The notes under the pieces are model-generated. The model worked only from the letters and a program-made list of their open reading frames with translations, was not told where the DNA came from and searched no databases. This document shows positions 54,050 through 63,364 of a stretch of DNA of 64,000 nt, in pieces. The position numbers and the translations under genes are program-made. This DNA comes from Tenacibaculum sp. MAR_2009_124 (lineage in GTDB: Bacteria > Bacteroidota > Bacteroidia > Flavobacteriales > Flavobacteriaceae). Numbering within the stretch: position 1 is the stretch's first letter; every line of letters starts with the position of its first letter. Where the stretch lies: NCBI RefSeq assembly GCF_900105455.1, contig NZ_FNSF01000007.1, positions 1-64,000 of the forward strand. The letters are read 5' to 3'.

Positions 54050-55086
54050 TAATCTTTTTTTCTGAAGATTAAAAACAAAACTCCTACTACTAATAAACTA
54101 CCAACGATAAATAACCAAGTAGGAATACTTTCTTCATGGTGGTGATCATGCGTGTGCGTTGTAGCATCATGTTTATGGTTTACTTCAAACGTAAGTGTAG
54201 ACCATTTAGATTTGTGTGTTAATTCATCACTATCGGGCGTGTTAACCATGTAAATAGTTCTGAGGTAATAAATACCATCTTCTGGAAGATTAACGAATAC
54301 TATTCCCTGATTATTTGTTCGTAACTGTTGGCCATTAGTATGAGTGTGAGTTTCTTTTGATTCAGATTTATGAGGATGATGGTGGTCATTTTTGTCATGA
54401 GTATGGTCATCATGTGAGTGCCCATGAGTACTATTTACATAGTCAGCATATACCAATTGGTTTGGTAGAGCTTTCCCATCAACCAATAGTTTTACAGCAA
54501 GAGTGTCACCGCTGTATTTTTCATAAGGATTTGTTTGTGGAACAAATTCAATAGGATAGCCTAGTATTGTTTTCCAATCATCTGTTTTGATGTCACCGAC
54601 TTGATAAATTGCTTTCACATGTTTTTGATAGCTTTCTACGGCGTCTTTATCTAATAAATTGTTTTTAGTACGATGCTCTAAAATGTCTAAAACTCCGTCA
54701 TGTTTTAAATAGTCGTTAAACTCATCAGCAGAAAGGCCAATACTTCTAGTTTTAGTAGATATACCTGCAACATAGGTTCCAGCTTTTCCAGTATTGAAAT
54801 ATACTTTTGTTAGTGTACTATCTTCATCTTTCCATTGATCTGGTTTAATGGCTACTTTTTTACCTTGAGAAATAAAAAAAGCATCAAGAATACGGTCTCG
54901 TGCGATCGTATTTTCGCTATTTTCAAAAGTTCCATTATATAGACTTAAAGTAGCTTGCTGATTTGGCTGTAAGAAATAAGTTTCCATTTTTATATACAAG
55001 TCATGGCTGTAAAATACTGCGATAACTAATAGTAAATAAAAGGGGTTGTAAAATCGGGTTTTTAATTTTTTTGAAAGAGCTTTCAT
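54049..55086 (-). CDS. DUF4198-like periplasmic metal-binding protein, His-rich
   Basis: This is a 345-residue membrane-anchored protein: an N-terminal membrane segment (NPFYLLLVIAVFYSHDLYI), an extracytoplasmic DUF4198/NikM-type domain with a carboxypeptidase-like fold (LPEDGIYYLRTIY), two His clusters (near HGHSHDDHTHDKNDHHHPH and HDATTHTHDHHHEE), and a C-terminal helix before KKD. His-rich domains of this kind bind Ni, Co or Zn and deliver them to the partner permease, here the coupled HupE-like protein. Confidence 0.8.
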   Translation of the reverse strand: MKALSKKLKTRFYNPFYLLLVIAVFYSHDLYIKMETYFLQPNQQATLSLYNGTFENSENTIARDRILDAFFISQGKKVAIKPDQWKDEDSTLTKVYFNTGKAGTYVAGISTKTRSIGLSADEFNDYLKHDGVLDILEHRTKNNLLDKDAVESYQKHVKAIYQVGDIKTDDWKTILGYPIEFVPQTNPYEKYSGDTLAVKLLVDGKALPNQLVYADYVNSTHGHSHDDHTHDKNDHHHPHKSESKETHTHTNGQQLRTNNQGIVFVNLPEDGIYYLRTIYMVNTPDSDELTHKSKWSTLTFEVNHKHDATTHTHDHHHEESIPTWLFIVGSLLVVGVLFLIFRKKD

Positions 55087-55468
55087 ACTTTAGTATTGAT
55101 TGTTCGTTTTATCCTTTACGACTGGTGTCTTATCTGGGGGTAAAGATAGTCGTAAACCATCATACAAATCAAGATAAAGAGGTATATAAGTACGTTAGTT
55201 TTAGCTTGTTTTTATAGGTGTTATGTATGGTGTTTATACTTAATTATTTAAATAAAACCTGAAGATAGAAATCATAGTAATATTTGATGTTTCGAAGTTA
55301 AATAGCTTCAATAAACTAAAATTTCAATAGTATTATTTGTTTAAAAGTAGTTATACGATAGAAAAAGAAAAATCGAGTATCGAAGTAAATTAGGGAGAGG
55401 TGTTTCTTTTAAAGAAAAAGGAGGACAAACTAAAACTTAATTGCCCTCTTTTAGTTCTTATTCCGTTG
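55087..55468. other. AT-rich intergenic region
   Basis: About 380 bp between two minus-strand genes. I see no gene. Near 55,415-55,455 a weak GAGGG / CCTCC fold-back may end the GlcG-like gene. Promoter elements for the DUF4198 gene should lie at the left edge but none is clear. Confidence 0.4.
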
Positions 55469-55882
55469 TTATAAAATTGTCAATGCCAATGCCAATGCGC
55501 CTGCTTCTGCTACGGTATGATCATTTTCAACAGAACTTCCACTTACTCCAATAGCTCCAATAATTTTACCTTCAGGATTTTTAATTGGTACACCTCCTGG
55601 AAATGTAATTAGTCCGGTATTTGAATGTTCAATATTAAATAACGGTTGACCTGGTTGAGACAATTCTCCAATAATTCCAGTATTCATATCAAAATAACGA
55701 GCTGTTTTTGCTTTTTTAATTGAAATATCTAAGGAACCTAGCCAAGCACCGTCCATGCGTCCAAATGCAACTAAATTTGCACCTGAATCTACAATTGCAA
55801 TATTCATTTTAGTATCAATTGCTATGGATTTTTGTTTTGCTGCTGCGATTGCTTTTTCCGCTTGTTCTAATGTTATATTCAT
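55469..55882 (-). CDS. GlcG/HbpS-like (DUF336) protein
   Basis: This is a 137-residue protein of the heme-degrading/GlcG family. The motifs SIAIDTKMNIAIVDSGANLVAFGRMDGA, FPGGVPIKNPEGKIIGAIGVSG and the terminal VAEAGALAL are characteristic. Members bind heme or cobalamin or occur in glycolate loci, so the exact role is not predictable. It is cytoplasmic. The AraC gene upstream on the same strand may regulate it. Confidence 0.88.
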   Translation of the reverse strand: MNITLEQAEKAIAAAKQKSIAIDTKMNIAIVDSGANLVAFGRMDGAWLGSLDISIKKAKTARYFDMNTGIIGELSQPGQPLFNIEHSNTGLITFPGGVPIKNPEGKIIGAIGVSGSSVENDHTVAEAGALALALTIL

Positions 55883-55999
55883 AACTTCCTATTTTGTAGT
55901 GTTCGTGATTTGATACAAAAGTATGAGGAGATTACTCTTGTTGAGTTACGAAAATAGTTCAATGACTTATGAAAAAAGGTCAAATTTTCAGAAAGAGTT

Positions 56000-56838
56000 T
56001 TAATTAGAGGTCTGATTTGGACTAAAACCAAATTTCTTTTTAAAGGCGGTGCTAAAGTTGGAAAGGTTGTTATAACCAAAATCGAAATAGATGTCTGATG
56101 GCTTTAAATTTCCTTGTTCTAGTGTTTTTTTTGCTTTTTGAAGTCGTTTATCCTGAAGCCATTTTCCAGGTGATACCCCATATTCTTTTATGAAGTGACG
56201 TTTAAAAGTAGACAAACTCATATTGCACAAAAATGCGATTTCTTCCAATTTTAAGTTAGAATGAATTTTACTTTCTATAATTTTTTTAAAAGTCGAAGTT
56301 TTTTTAACTATTAAAGAGTGTAGATATAGTTCAAACTTTTTTCCATATTTCTGGAGAAGATAAAGCATTAATTCTTCAAACTTAACTGAAAATAAGTTTT
56401 CAGCAAAAACCTGAGGTGCTTCACTAATTGTAGATAATGAATTTAGGTATGAAGTGATATATGAGTCATTTTTAATTATAAAATAAGGAATTTCTTCTTC
56501 TACTATTTTATGGTGTTTCGTATGTTTTTCTAGAAACTCGTTTAGTTTTTTTCTGAAAAGAAGAAGAGTTTACAGTAATAAATTTCATCAGTATCAAGTA
56601 ACTCCGTCCATAGCCAATTCCCTTTTTTTAATAACAAAGATTGATCTTTGTTTACAGCAACGGTGGTTCCCGCAAAGTGTACTTGCTTTTTTCCTACTTG
56701 TAAAAAGCTAAACATATTCATACTTAAATTCACCTTACTTTTTACGACGTCATCGGTCATTTTAAAATCATAAACGAACAAATCACAATTTTCTCGATTA
56801 TTCTTAATATAAAGTTCAGGAATGTTTTCTATCGGCAT
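56000..56838 (-). pseudogene. AraC-family regulator split by a 1-nt slip in an A run
   Basis: Two open pieces make up one gene. The N-terminal sensory half (start ATG 56838, MPIENIPELYIKNN) ends at EKN-stop in GAAAAAAACTAA. Adding one A to the seven-A run at 56546-56552 (plus strand T) restores EKKLNEFLEKHTKH and a continuous frame through 56369 into the C-terminal AraC DNA-binding domain (LEEIAFLCNMSLSTFKRHF, FGYNNLSNFSTAFKKKFGFSP). This may be a sequencing slip, a true mutation or a switchable run. It is divergent in sequence from the AraC at 57565. Confidence 0.8.
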
Positions 56839-57075
56839 TTTTTTAGCTTGTATATAATGTGTCCAACATATTAGTAACAGTGGATACGCATTGGAATGCT
56901 TAGTTTTGTTTAGGATAAATATACAATTTATAAAATACAACGACAGTTAATAATTACCAGATCTAGTCTTCAATTATCATTTAATTTTTGAACTAATAAA
57001 CCATAAATAAAGTTAAAAGAAGAGGCTAATTATCTTTAAAAGAGATAGTTAGTCACAGTTCAATTTGGTTACAAA

Positions 57076-57498
57076 TTAATAGCCACTTTTCTCTGCGTTG
57101 GAGTAATTAAGATACCAATGTATTCCGTACTTATCTATAATGCAAGCTAGATTTGAATCAATTGTCGTTTGGAAAAAATCGTGAGTAACTTTACCGCCAA
57201 CTTTTAGTTTGTTAAAAACTTCTGTATGTTCATTTTTATTGGTGAAATTTACAGTCATTCCAATACCGTTACCATAAGTAACAGTTTCTTTTTCAAATCC
57301 GTCGGAAATGTAGAAATGAAGATTTTCAGCTTTAAACTCGGCATGTGCTATTTTGTTTTTGTAATTTTCAGAAACAGTATAATTTGTCTCCGAAAATCGT
57401 TGTAAAAAGATGGTGTTGCCATTAAAACAATGTTCATAAAAATCTAGAGCTGCTTCAGTATTTCCTTTTATTGTTAAATAAGCTATAAGTGTTTTCAC
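57076..57498 (-). CDS. VOC/PhnB-like protein
   Basis: This is a 140-residue protein with the glyoxalase/bleomycin-resistance (VOC) fold in PhnB-like form: N-terminal YLTIKGNTEAALDFYEHCF, middle HAEFKAENLHFYISDG and C-terminal DKYGIHWYLN. Role unknown; these proteins rarely have phosphonate functions despite the name. An AraC-type regulator lies upstream on the same strand. Confidence 0.85.
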   Translation of the reverse strand: MKTLIAYLTIKGNTEAALDFYEHCFNGNTIFLQRFSETNYTVSENYKNKIAHAEFKAENLHFYISDGFEKETVTYGNGIGMTVNFTNKNEHTEVFNKLKVGGKVTHDFFQTTIDSNLACIIDKYGIHWYLNYSNAEKSGY

Positions 57499-57564
57499 GT
57501 TGATCTATTTTAGGGAACAAAATTAAAACTCAATTCTACTAAAAAATTGAACGCAGTTGCTATT

Positions 57565-58284
57565 TTATAATTTCGAAGGTAAAACTCCAAATGAATTTTT
57601 ATATGTTCTTGTAAAATGAGCTTGATCTGCAAAGTTCCCTGAGTAGGCAGATTGCGTTAAGTTTTGGTTTTGATAAATAGCTTTTATGGATTTAACTAAT
57701 TTAGTATGTAAAACGAATTTTTTTAAGGTGATTCCTGTTTCTTGTTTGAATAGATGAGAAAGTCTAAAAGTTGAAAGGTTAACGGTTTTAGAAATTGATT
57801 TTAAAGATGTGTTTTCTGTTTTTTGAATTATATCAATTACTTTTTTAATTCTTTTATCTATAGTAAGATTGTTTGTAGTTGGTTTAATCTCTTTTATAGT
57901 TGAGTTAATCAGTTCTTCTGTGAGTTTTTCTTGATTTCCTTTATGTAAAGCCCATTTTTTGATAAACATAATTATGTTTTCTGTTTGACTTTTAGATAGT
58001 TCTGTAAAAGGGATATCTCTATCTATTAGTTTTAAGCCTTGTTCTGAAAATGGTTCAATATGAATAAAGGCAATACTATTATTTTCGGGGCTGTTAAATT
58101 GTCGAATTGTATTGGGTTGAATAACAATACCTGAAGAGGATATTTGTTTTTGTTCAATAAAGCAATCAAAATTGTCTTTAAATGAAATTATGACGGTTAT
58201 AGCTTGATGTATGTGTGTTTTAGTTTGTATGTTTTCTTCAATATAAACCCCTCCAATGTTAGAAAATCCAATTTTTTTATTCAT
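57565..58284 (-). CDS. AraC-family transcriptional regulator
   Basis: This is a 239-residue protein. The N-terminal cupin-like sensor (HIHQAITVIISFKDNFDCFI) is followed by a C-terminal double helix-turn-helix (TSLKSISKTVNLSTFRLSHLF and FADQAHFTRTYKNSFGVLPSKL). It is intact, unlike the AraC gene at 56000. It likely controls itself and the adjacent VOC gene, which lies 66 bp downstream. Confidence 0.88.
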   Translation of the reverse strand: MNKKIGFSNIGGVYIEENIQTKTHIHQAITVIISFKDNFDCFIEQKQISSSGIVIQPNTIRQFNSPENNSIAFIHIEPFSEQGLKLIDRDIPFTELSKSQTENIIMFIKKWALHKGNQEKLTEELINSTIKEIKPTTNNLTIDKRIKKVIDIIQKTENTSLKSISKTVNLSTFRLSHLFKQETGITLKKFVLHTKLVKSIKAIYQNQNLTQSAYSGNFADQAHFTRTYKNSFGVLPSKL

Positions 58285-58541
58285 GCTTTTTCTTTAGAAT
58301 TATAGACGGTGATTTTTTCATATTGTAAATAACGAAAGCCTGAGAGTAAACTCCATTTTATTTTCAAAACTAGTTAATATTGGTTAATCTTCTATTTTTA
58401 AATGTGTTGGTTTTATGAAAATAGTTGCTAAATAAAGGTAAAAAGCTTCCTGTTTTATAAAAAAAATGAGATAAAGTTCTGAAATAAGGTATAAGAGGCA
58501 AGTCCCTTATTCATTATGGGCATTGCTATCTATTGAACATT

Positions 58542-59045
58542 CTAACAAGGCGACCAATATTCTAGTTGGGTTAATTTGCCGTCTTTTATACTAATGCGTA
58601 TTCCGTCATCAGTTTTTTTGCAAAAGAGAACTATTGTTCCTTTTAACTTTTTTCCAAAATGCTTAGCCAATTTATTTCCAAAAATTTCAATTAGTTCCTT
58701 TAAATCGGTCCCACATGTCAAATTTCGATTACCGTATTTTATTATGATAGAATTATCATTTTCTAAATGAATTTGTTCTATGACGTAAAGTTCTTTTTTG
58801 TTTCCAGTGAATTTTAGTTTACCATAATCTAAAGTTAGATACTTACTATCTGGAAAATCCGTTAATAAAAAACCACATTCATGATTTGAGTCATATACTT
58901 TTGTTGGCTTACCTAATTTTTTTTCAATTTCTGATTTGGTAGAATAAAAATTAAGTCCGTTGTATTTTATTAAATCGAAGTCAATAGATTGCGCAAAACA
59001 CAATTCTACTGTTAATAAGAATATGATTAAACTCAGTGTTCCCAT
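58542..59045 (-). CDS. Secreted hypothetical protein
   Basis: This is a 167-residue protein from ATG 59045 (MGTLSLIIFLLTVELCFAQ), a clear signal peptide; the longer frame from 59096 would put 17 residues before it. The mature part is beta-rich (YNGLNFYSTKSEIEKKLGKP, LTLDYGKLKFTG) and contains Cys pairs. Not recognised, and probably periplasmic. Confidence 0.65.
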   Translation of the reverse strand: MGTLSLIIFLLTVELCFAQSIDFDLIKYNGLNFYSTKSEIEKKLGKPTKVYDSNHECGFLLTDFPDSKYLTLDYGKLKFTGNKKELYVIEQIHLENDNSIIIKYGNRNLTCGTDLKELIEIFGNKLAKHFGKKLKGTIVLFCKKTDDGIRISIKDGKLTQLEYWSPC

Positions 59046-59169
59046 TTTTTGTGAAAGGTGATAGCTTTTAGGTGTATGGTTTGTATGGTATTTCAAGACT
59101 TAATCTTTCAGGTTGTTAAACTGCTTTGTTAAAAACTATATTTCGAATTCGCTGTGTTTTTTGTTGTGG

Positions 59170-60198
59170 CTAGTTTTTATTTTTAATAATTTCTACAATT
59201 CGGTTAATTGTAATTTCCGATAAGTTCCATTCATAACCGTTAAAATCTGTGGTATTGATAAATTGAACCACTACAGCATCTATATCTTTGTGGTACTCTG
59301 CGAGACTTTGATAGCCAACGACCAAACCTCCATGATTATATTCGTAAGGATAAATTTCTTGCTCACCTTCGTCAAATACAGAACCATCGTTTAAGGCTCG
59401 CAAGAACTTACCCACATCTTCTATTGTAGCCAACATTCCATATTCACGAGCTTTAAAATCTTTCTCATATCCTACATAATATCCACTCATAACATCATCT
59501 AAATCGACCTCAGTAATTGAAAAAAAGGTGTTTTTCAACTTTAATGGAATCAATATTTTCTTTTTGATATACTGATTGTGGCTATATCCTAAAACATTAT
59601 CCATAATTCGACGAAGTAATAAAAAATTCGTATTTGAATATTCATATCCTCCATTAGGTTTAAAACTGGCGGGTAGATCGAGAGCAAAATCTAAGGCGTT
59701 TTGGCCATTTTCCTGTTCGTTTTCCCAATAATCTGGATTATCTGTGAAATTTGGAATACCAGATCGATGCTGAATCATCATCCTCAAGGTAATTTCTTCG
59801 GCATTTTCAATCCTATCTCCAAGTTCTGGAAGATAATTGGCGAGCGTTTTGTCAAAAGATAAACGATTTTCTTTTACCAATTTAGTAGCTGCTACGGCTG
59901 TATACAGCTTGCTAATACTGGCAATTTTGAACAAAGATTTCGGATTGGCTGGTATTTTATTTTCTCTATTTTTCCAACCTCCTGTGTAATATTTTGGTGG
60001 TTTTCCTGCTTGATCCACATAAACAATCATACCGTCAAAACCATGTCCAATTGCTTCATTTACTTGTTCTTGAACGGTATTAGGTGTCGGTAATATCCAA
60101 GCTTTTACCAAAATCCATGGTACAAAAAACATAGATATTACTGTTCCAACAAGTAAAAGCAGTCTTAAGATCAATTTGGTTTTTTTATTTTTTTTCAT
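59170..60198 (-). CDS. Serine hydrolase, class C beta-lactamase/PBP-like
   Basis: This is a 342-residue protein with an N-terminal membrane anchor (LILRLLLLVGTVISMFFVPWI). It has SxxK (IASISKLY), YxN (YEYSNTNF) and the third box near EYNHGGLV. It is shorter than the 50028 protein, lacks the C-terminal extension and shares little sequence, so it is not a recent duplicate. Likely an envelope D,D-peptidase or esterase; substrate unknown. Confidence 0.88.
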   Translation of the reverse strand: MKKNKKTKLILRLLLLVGTVISMFFVPWILVKAWILPTPNTVQEQVNEAIGHGFDGMIVYVDQAGKPPKYYTGGWKNRENKIPANPKSLFKIASISKLYTAVAATKLVKENRLSFDKTLANYLPELGDRIENAEEITLRMMIQHRSGIPNFTDNPDYWENEQENGQNALDFALDLPASFKPNGGYEYSNTNFLLLRRIMDNVLGYSHNQYIKKKILIPLKLKNTFFSITEVDLDDVMSGYYVGYEKDFKAREYGMLATIEDVGKFLRALNDGSVFDEGEQEIYPYEYNHGGLVVGYQSLAEYHKDIDAVVVQFINTTDFNGYEWNLSEITINRIVEIIKNKN

Positions 60199-60553
60199 CT
60201 TTTCTTTTCGGTCTACGGTTATCTTTTTGAATTTAATAATGATAAACTCTTGTATATTTAGAACTCTTTGTCATTCTTCAAATTAGCCATAACGATTTTG
60301 TTTATAGTTTGGTGCGTTGTTTTTAATATCTAATGTAATGAATACAAATCGAATATGGAAATTGTGAGGGGGTTGGTTGGTAGTAGAATACTCGTACTGA
60401 GTTATGGAAGTTTTAAGTTAGCATTTTATTAAATTAGATACTTAATTATACAGAATCAAAAGAGTGGAATAAGGTTATGATATACGCAGAGACTTTGGTT
60501 AATAATTAAGGGAGTTTTATTTGGTTTTTACCTCAGTTCTTTGTTGCCCATAG
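60199..60553. other. AT-rich intergenic region
   Basis: About 355 bp upstream of the serine hydrolase gene and downstream of the IS-interrupted lipoprotein gene. No open frame, repeat or clear promoter is seen. Confidence 0.4.
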
Positions 60554-60848
60554 TTATTTTTCTAATTTCATTTCGTTCAAGCTTATTTTCTCTTTCTTTC
60601 TTGGATATTTTCCATGCTCAAATGTTAATTCAAAATCGTATTCAAAATTTTCTTTATCAGTTCGCTCCAATGAAATTAAATCAACATTGTAGAAGTAACC
60701 AATTCTATATAATTCGTAATCCTCTCCAAGTTCTTCTGGTTCAATAACGATATATATTGAATCTGTACAATTACACATTTCAAGAGGCAAAGATTCTCCG
60801 TCACAAATGCTAAAAGCTGAATATCCGAAAGAATTCAATTTCTCCCTA
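60554..60848 (-). pseudogene. C-terminal part of IS-interrupted lipoprotein gene
   Basis: The minus-strand frame REKLNSFGYSAFSICDGES ... NEMKLEK lies next to the left end of the IS element. Joining base 62078 directly to base 60848 continues the frame of the lipoprotein that starts at 62586 (TWFID-F-REKLNS), giving one 267-residue protein. The longer open frame to 60976 reads into the IS and is not native. Confidence 0.6.
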
Positions 60849-60916
60849 TGTAGCCTTCCCCAAAACCAGGACAGTTTAAAATTCGAATTTACTAACTTTA
60901 AACTCAAACTGTCACA

Positions 60917-61183
60917 ATGAAAATCAGCAAGTTTAGCGAGAGTCAGATAATCAAGGCTCTCAAGGAAAATGAACAAGGTAGGTCTGTAGGTGATTTATCA
61001 AGAGAATTAGGAATCGATAAAAGTACTTTTTATTACTGGCGAAAAAAGTATGGAGGTATGGAACAACAGCAACTAAAACGTTTAAAAGAGTTAGAGGAAG
61101 AGAATAATAGGCTCAAGCAAATGTATGCAGATGTAAGTTTGGATGTCAAAATGCTAAAAGACGTACTATCAAAAAAGTTCTAA
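60917..61183 (+). CDS. IS3-family OrfA
   Basis: This is an 88-residue protein with an N-terminal helix-turn-helix (SESQIIKALKENEQGRSVGD) and a leucine-zipper coiled coil (LKRLKELEEENNRLKQMYAD). It binds the terminal repeats and regulates transposition. The stop at 61181 follows directly after the frameshift heptamer. Confidence 0.9.
   Translation: MKISKFSESQIIKALKENEQGRSVGDLSRELGIDKSTFYYWRKKYGGMEQQQLKRLKELEEENNRLKQMYADVSLDVKMLKDVLSKKF
61171..61177 (+). promoter_or_regulatory. -1 programmed frameshift site (A AAA AAG)
   Basis: The heptamer AAAAAAG sits 4 bases before the OrfA stop. A -1 slip leads into KVLKPSDKRVRVK and then in frame into OrfB, producing the OrfAB transposase. Confidence 0.75.
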
Positions 61184-61230
61184 AGCCTTCCGACAAAAGA
61201 GTTCGTGTAAAGTATCTCATCAAAGCGTAT

Positions 61231-62061
61231 GTGATTTCTATAGTCCATGCCTGCAAAGTTGTAGGCCTTAGTAGATCGATTTGGTATTACCAGAGTAAAA
61301 AAGATGATAGCGAGGTTATTGATAAGTTAACCGAACTTTCTGAATCGTACCCTACAAGAGGTTTTGATGAGTATTATCATAAGATCCGTCGTGAAGGCTT
61401 AATATGGAATAGGAAACGAGTGTTACGAGTGTATCGTGAGATGAAACTCAGTTTAAGACGTAAGCACAAAAAGCGTTTGGTTAAACGTGTAAAACAACCT
61501 TTGGAAAGACCTTCAAAACTCAATGAATGTTGGAGCATGGATTTCATGAGTGATGCACTTATTGACGGTAGAAAGGTGCGTGTGTTCAATGTTATTGACG
61601 ATTGCAATCGTGAAGCACTGGCTATAAATGCTGGTCTTTCATATCCAGCAAGAGCCGTTATCGAAACACTGGAATGCCTAAAAGAAGAAATAGGAGTACC
61701 TAAGTATGTGAGATGTGATAATGGTCCAGAGTTTATTTCCAAGATTTTTGTCAACTGGTGCAAAAAGAATTTTATAGAAATTAAATATACACAACCCGGT
61801 AAACCTATGCAGAATGGCTATATAGAACGATTCAATCGCTTCTTTAGAGAGGATATATTAAGTGCTTATTATTTTAATGACACTTATCAACTTCAAAAGA
61901 TAAGTGATAACTGGAGAGAAGACTATAATTTTAATCATCCGCATAAATCTTTGGGATACAAGTCACCTAAAGAGTTTATGCCCAGATTTGATGAAGAATT
62001 TAAATTCTTCATCAAATCTGACCTTAATAATAATTATTTGTCGAATTTAGAGGTGTCCTAA
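61231..62061 (+). CDS. IS3-family OrfB transposase
   Basis: This is a 276-residue protein with the IS150-like HTH_21 region (about 35-90) and an RVE integrase core: Asp in WSMDFMSD, Asp in VRCDNGPEF and Glu in NGYIERFNRFFRED, completing DDE. It is translated as a fusion with OrfA through the slippery site; the GTG at 61231 is only the first start-like codon in frame. The gene appears intact, so the IS may be active. Confidence 0.92.
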   Translation: MISIVHACKVVGLSRSIWYYQSKKDDSEVIDKLTELSESYPTRGFDEYYHKIRREGLIWNRKRVLRVYREMKLSLRRKHKKRLVKRVKQPLERPSKLNECWSMDFMSDALIDGRKVRVFNVIDDCNREALAINAGLSYPARAVIETLECLKEEIGVPKYVRCDNGPEFISKIFVNWCKKNFIEIKYTQPGKPMQNGYIERFNRFFREDILSAYYFNDTYQLQKISDNWREDYNFNHPHKSLGYKSPKEFMPRFDEEFKFFIKSDLNNNYLSNLEVS

Positions 62062-62077
62062 AAAAGGAAAGGCTACA

Positions 62078-62586
62078 AAGTCAATAAACCAAGTTTTTAA
62101 TATTTTATCAAAAAATTCAACATCCTCATTCTCTACTAAACTAAAAACCATTCTTTCATTTGGATTTTCAATTAATTCACATTGAGTTAAAGCAACGTAT
62201 TGGTCAGAATTTTTAAATATCAAATTCACTTCGTCAAGAATTGAATAATTAGGTTTAGGTGATGAAGTTTTGATTATTTTCTCTAAAATCAACACTTTTA
62301 GACTGTCTTTTTGAATGTAAACCAAAGCCTTATCTGAATTACCTAAAACTTGTGCACTTACTTTTTCAAATCCGTTATACTTTTCTAAATCCGTTATATT
62401 TCGGAAAGTAACATTTTCAGAATCATTTTTAGAGATAGGCTTGGTATCAGAATTAAATTTCTTTTCTGAATTTTCTTTTTCAAGTTCAATTTTTGAATCA
62501 GTTTTCGATTCCGATTTTTTCTTTCCTTTTTGACAACTGAATGTCAAAATCAGGACTAAAATTATTATGATATTCTCGGTTTTCAT
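62078..62586 (-). pseudogene. N-terminal part of IS-interrupted lipoprotein gene
   Basis: The protein begins MKTENIIIILVLILTFSC (lipobox TFSC), followed by a Lys/Ser/Glu-rich linker and a compact domain (NITDLEKYNGFEKVSAQVLG). The open frame runs on into the IS to 62047, adding non-native residues. With the piece at 60554-60848 it forms an 804-nt gene. Family unknown. Confidence 0.6.
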
Positions 62587-62795
62587 AAATTGTTTACAAC
62601 GGTTCGGCTAAGGTTAGTACGGGATTAAATTAGCATTTAATTTCGGATTAAGCGATTAGCCAAAACTTTTTATTTTGTTTTATCTTTTTCTGTTCTAAAG
62701 CCAAATCAAAAGATTTGGCGGACTTTATTAAAGTACACAAAACTTTCGATTAAGCACCAAAACCCGTATTAATTATAACCAATGTTGTAAAACGT

Positions 62796-63266
62796 TTATA
62801 TTAATTCTTTCATCTTTCTATTAAACTTATCAAAGAATCGTAAAATAACTTTACCATCATTAGTCATACCTCCATAACACCATATCAATAAATCAATTTT
62901 TTTTCCATTTACTATTTCCGATGAAAAAGGAACACATCCGTGAGACATATATCCTTTTAAAAGAAAATATATTCCATCATTATATAATTCAGTAGCTAAT
63001 TCCTCTGCGTGCTTATCTAACATTAAAAATTCACTTTCGATAAGTTGTATTTTTTTTGCACTTAGACTAATTGTAGTAATAATATTTACGTTATTAAGTC
63101 TTGTTTTATATTTTTTTTCAAGTTCCGAGAAGAACTCTTTATTACCAAGATTTGAAGGAATATAATTAATTAAATAATTAAATTTTTCAGATAAATTGTC
63201 TGACTGTTGTGAATAAATATTACAACAGAAAAGCAAAATAGATAATATGATGGTTATTCTTCTCAA
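62796..63266 (-). CDS. Secreted hypothetical protein
   Basis: This is a 156-residue protein with a signal peptide (IILSILLFCCNIYSQ). The mature part is alpha/beta with ELATELYNDGIYFLLKGYMSHGC and KIDLLIWCYGG. Not recognised. The same intergenic motif precedes this gene and the lipoprotein gene at 62586, as in single-gene cassettes. Confidence 0.6.
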   Translation of the reverse strand: MRRITIILSILLFCCNIYSQQSDNLSEKFNYLINYIPSNLGNKEFFSELEKKYKTRLNNVNIITTISLSAKKIQLIESEFLMLDKHAEELATELYNDGIYFLLKGYMSHGCVPFSSEIVNGKKIDLLIWCYGGMTNDGKVILRFFDKFNRKMKELI

Positions 63267-63364
63267 AATGTTTTACAACGGTTTGGCTAAGCTGCGTTTT
63301 AATGCAGTTTAGGTGGTGTTACTTGTTGTTATACTCTATTAATCGTCATATTTTTAGCATAATA

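Larger units (their letters stand above)
60849..62077 (+). mobile_element. IS3-family insertion sequence (about 1,229 bp)
   Basis: The terminal inverted repeats start TGTAGCCTT-CC, then AGGACA and AAATTCGA, on both ends (left 60849-60888; right end 62077 inward), with a diverged middle. The element contains OrfA (60917-61183) and OrfB (61231-62061) linked by an AAAAAAG slippery site. The ends TG...CA, the length and the gene arrangement fit IS3. No matching target duplication is visible (left CTA, right AAG). Confidence 0.82.
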
